Part shown: positions 61,650-64,000 of the stretch, piece after piece | Position numbering within the stretch: the first letter of the stretch is position 1 | Layout of the letters: every line of letters starts with the position of its first letter | Assembly (NCBI RefSeq): GCF_954871325.1 | Contig: NC_088777.1 | Coordinates: forward strand, 52,204,002 to 52,268,001 | DNA length: 64,000 nucleotides | Direction: 5' to 3' | Source of the DNA: Gordionus sp. m RMFG-2023 | Lineage: Eukaryota; Nematomorpha; Gordioida; Chordodea; Parachordodidae | The notes under the pieces: model-generated | Told to the model about the DNA's origin: nothing | Databases searched by the model: none | The model's input: the letters and a program-made list of their open reading frames with translations, nothing else | Position numbers and translations under genes: made by a program

Positions 61650-62929
61650 CATCATTGTAATATGAATCTAATAAATTCATTAAAACAATCATTTCGTATT
61701 TAGAAATGAATTTACAAATAAATGTGGAAATCTATATAATTAAGATCGATAATATTTAAATATGAGGAAGTGGAATTAATAATAATAAATTCTAATATAT
61801 CGGAATTATTTTAAAAATTATTGCACAATTATAAAATAATAATATATCTAATTATTGTATTTTTTTCAAAGAACTTTGCGCCAAATAATAAATATGCAAT
61901 ATTTCTCATTACTATCTTCAAACGCTGAATAAGAGCTCGTATTTAGTTTAATAAAAATTTCTTGCGGAAAGATCTTAATCGATTATCTTTATCAGCTTTA
62001 GAAGCAGAATTAAATCAAACATAATTTTTATTATAATTGTAAAGATTTTAAGAAATATTAAAATATAGGAAATAAAATATGTTCTAATTTTTTTAATAAA
62101 AAAAATACTATACGATCTTTATTATTTTTCTGATACGTTTAGATATTCATTTTAAACAAAGAAATAATCATCGGAAAAAAAATTAATATTATTATTAAAG
62201 AAAATTTTTTTTTGAATGGTTGAATTTTCCTACTTTTTATTTGAATGAATCTGGCAACACTGTTTATTTGCCATGAAATTTATAAGCTTATTTTTTTAAT
62301 AATATTGTAACATTTTTATAAAAACTATTATTAATATTGAATAATTATAATCGATGACATGACATATAACTTTTAATAATAAATTATATATGATATATCA
62401 ATGACACTCTAAACAAGGTTATTAATCCAAATCTCTTAGAGTATAATTAATTTCTACTTCAAGTAAATAGTAAATTAAAAATGTAAAATACTTAATAATT
62501 GTATATAAATAGTAATAAATAATCGGCATATATATATTTATTTTCTGCTTTTTCTCATCTATTGCAAATTTTGAAGATCATACTAAAAAAATCACAATAA
62601 TTTTTTTTTAACAAGATAATTAAATTAAATCTACGAATTATTAATATTAGAAATAAATTATCCTAATCAATATCATGTTCATGGAATTATTTAATATTAT
62701 TTTTCTAAAGTCATTTAATATTATCAATTTTCTATGGTCGATTTATTTTTTATGACTTAGGAATACAATTAGCCTGATATAAGGGCTACTTCTGGTTTTT
62801 CCCTTAAATGTAAGATAATATAAAAAATATAGCAAAATGATGTATGAGTATGATCCTCTTATTTCGAGTTTTCAATTAATCCTAAAAATCCTATTCAGGA
62901 GTTTGTAAATTCATTAATAATACTTAGCG
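61650..62929. other. AT-rich spacer, nothing recognised
   Basis: No supported feature. Confidence 0.5.
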
Positions 62930-64000
62930 AAAATTTATTATATAAAAATTTACCTAGCGAAATTAATCAACTCCTTTTTAGCGCCAGATTAATTGCACGA
63001 TCTAAGTCTGATTTGTGACTACGAAGAGTCTTTAGATAGATGTGTGATAGCCGCCCATTTTCTTCTCATATATATCGAATATACTCCTTCTGACACCCTT
63101 GTCTGTGATCTTAATTTCAAGAATGCCTTCCTTTATATTTTTTATGAAAAATTTGCATGAAAAATTGTCTGTAAAACCCTTCTCAAATTTGGGAATTATA
63201 CAATTCCTTCTGATAATGGTATGCAAAAAGGAGACCCTTTGTATCCTATCATATTTATCTAGGCTTACATATCCTAATTTACTCTTTAAAAACTCTTTTT
63301 AACTTAGACATAAATATATGGTATCTGGATGATGACACCTTAAAAATAGGTCTTACTCTAAATAAAGCAAAATCAATGCTCTTGAATTCTAGGGGTTTAA
63401 AATTATAAAAGAAAATTAAATTAATCTTATTGGTTCACCTTTAAGCAGTTTTTCCAATTGTGAGGCTCGAAAAAAAATTTTTTTTAATGGCCTCTTAAAA
63501 AAATATTTTAAAAGAAATACCCTTTATACCAAAATTTTTTTTAAAAAAAAATATTATTTTTACCAAAAATTTTACATATTTTTAGATTTTCTTTTTTTTA
63601 AATGGAAATTATTTCGTTTTAATCAATTATTTAGAAATACATTTGAAAATATTTTAAATATTAAATTGGGAGATTTTAACTGGAGTTTCTCTAAATTAGC
63701 ATCGAAAATGAGAGGTTTAAATTTAAATCCTTTAAATCTTATATTATTCTTCATTTGACTACTTGGATATCTTTAACTTTGCCTGAAGCTGTTTTACCAA
63801 CCGTTTATAAACAAATTTTGAAACTTTAATATAAATTTATTCTAAAGTACTTTCGTAGAAACCTACCCCCCTCACCGCCTATGGAATAGATTGTATTACG
63901 AAATACTGACTATTATAGTAATTATAAATGATTGGAAGCATTACCAAGCTTAACCTACGTAACCTCTTATCAGATAAACAATTAAGAGTTGCCATAGACC
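62930..64000 (+). mobile_element. degraded reverse transcriptase element, copy E5 (cut by window end)
   Basis: Pieces in order on the plus strand: LPSEINQLLFSARLIARSKS (near 62,955), LVCDLNFKNAF (near 63,095), GMQKGDPLYPIIF (near 63,220), WYLDDDTLKIG with catalytic YLDD (near 63,325), LTLNKAKSMLLNS (near 63,360), NILNIKLGDFNWSF (near 63,655), and LSDKQLRVAID at the end of the window. The same family as E1-E4, and the copy that shows the catalytic box most clearly. A fossil with many breaks; the element continues past 64,000. Confidence 0.6.

Overview
This is a very AT-rich, gene-poor eukaryotic window, almost certainly nuclear DNA of an invertebrate animal or a similarly intron-bearing eukaryote. 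I cannot name the organism. The evidence is mixed. There are spliceosomal-type donor and acceptor sites and an AATAAA signal. There are tRNA-derived SINEs, an RTE-type LINE, hAT DNA transposons and a Ty3/gypsy-type fossil. Nothing looks bacterial: no operons, no ribosome binding sites and no long host reading frames. The only long open frame is the 978-residue LINE protein, and it stands out from its surroundings by richer base composition.

Layout. 1-7.2 kb: a copy of the non-coding part of a hAT-associated repeat (1-875), then a duplicated block (block A, 1.6-3.3 kb) carrying a signal-peptide-like first exon and a G-tract-ended transposon-like insert, then a possible two-exon secreted-protein gene (4585-6402). 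7.2-15.4 kb: several old dispersed repeats (called C, D and E here) and a tRNA-derived SINE (family B). 15.4-17.7 kb: second copy of block A, interrupted by a SINE of family A on the minus strand. 19.4 kb: a second SINE A. 20.4-27.7 kb: hAT transposase remnants and a repeat D copy. 27.8-30.4 kb: a degraded reverse transcriptase (plus strand) beside a gag-like fossil (minus strand). 33.1-37.3 kb: a second degraded reverse transcriptase and a Ty3/gypsy-type fossil with two short LTRs, both minus strand. 39.3-50.5 kb: a tandem array of about three hAT-derived units of roughly 3.9-4.6 kb. 53-54.2 kb: more reverse-transcriptase fragments and an ATTCG-type degenerate satellite. 54,538-57,722: a full-length LINE with a perfect 14-bp target-site duplication. 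58-58.6 kb: remnant of a second hAT type. 61.3 kb: a candidate host exon. 62.9-64 kb: another degraded reverse transcriptase running off the end.

How the parts connect. The most interesting story is a LINE/SINE partnership. The LINE starts with a tRNA-like head (A box, B box and a T-run) in front of its single ORF. SINE family A carries the same head, and one copy also ends in the LINE's own 3' terminal sequence, so the SINE looks like a non-autonomous partner built from both ends of the LINE. A second, unrelated tRNA-headed SINE family (B) is also present. A possible host story is a family of small secreted proteins. Three related hydrophobic first exons (1979, 4585, 15,696) and a fourth unrelated one (39,102) occupy an equivalent exon-1 position, three of them with a phase-1 GT donor, and two separate downstream exons (6209, 61,306) accept phase 1. 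This second story is inference and needs transcript evidence.
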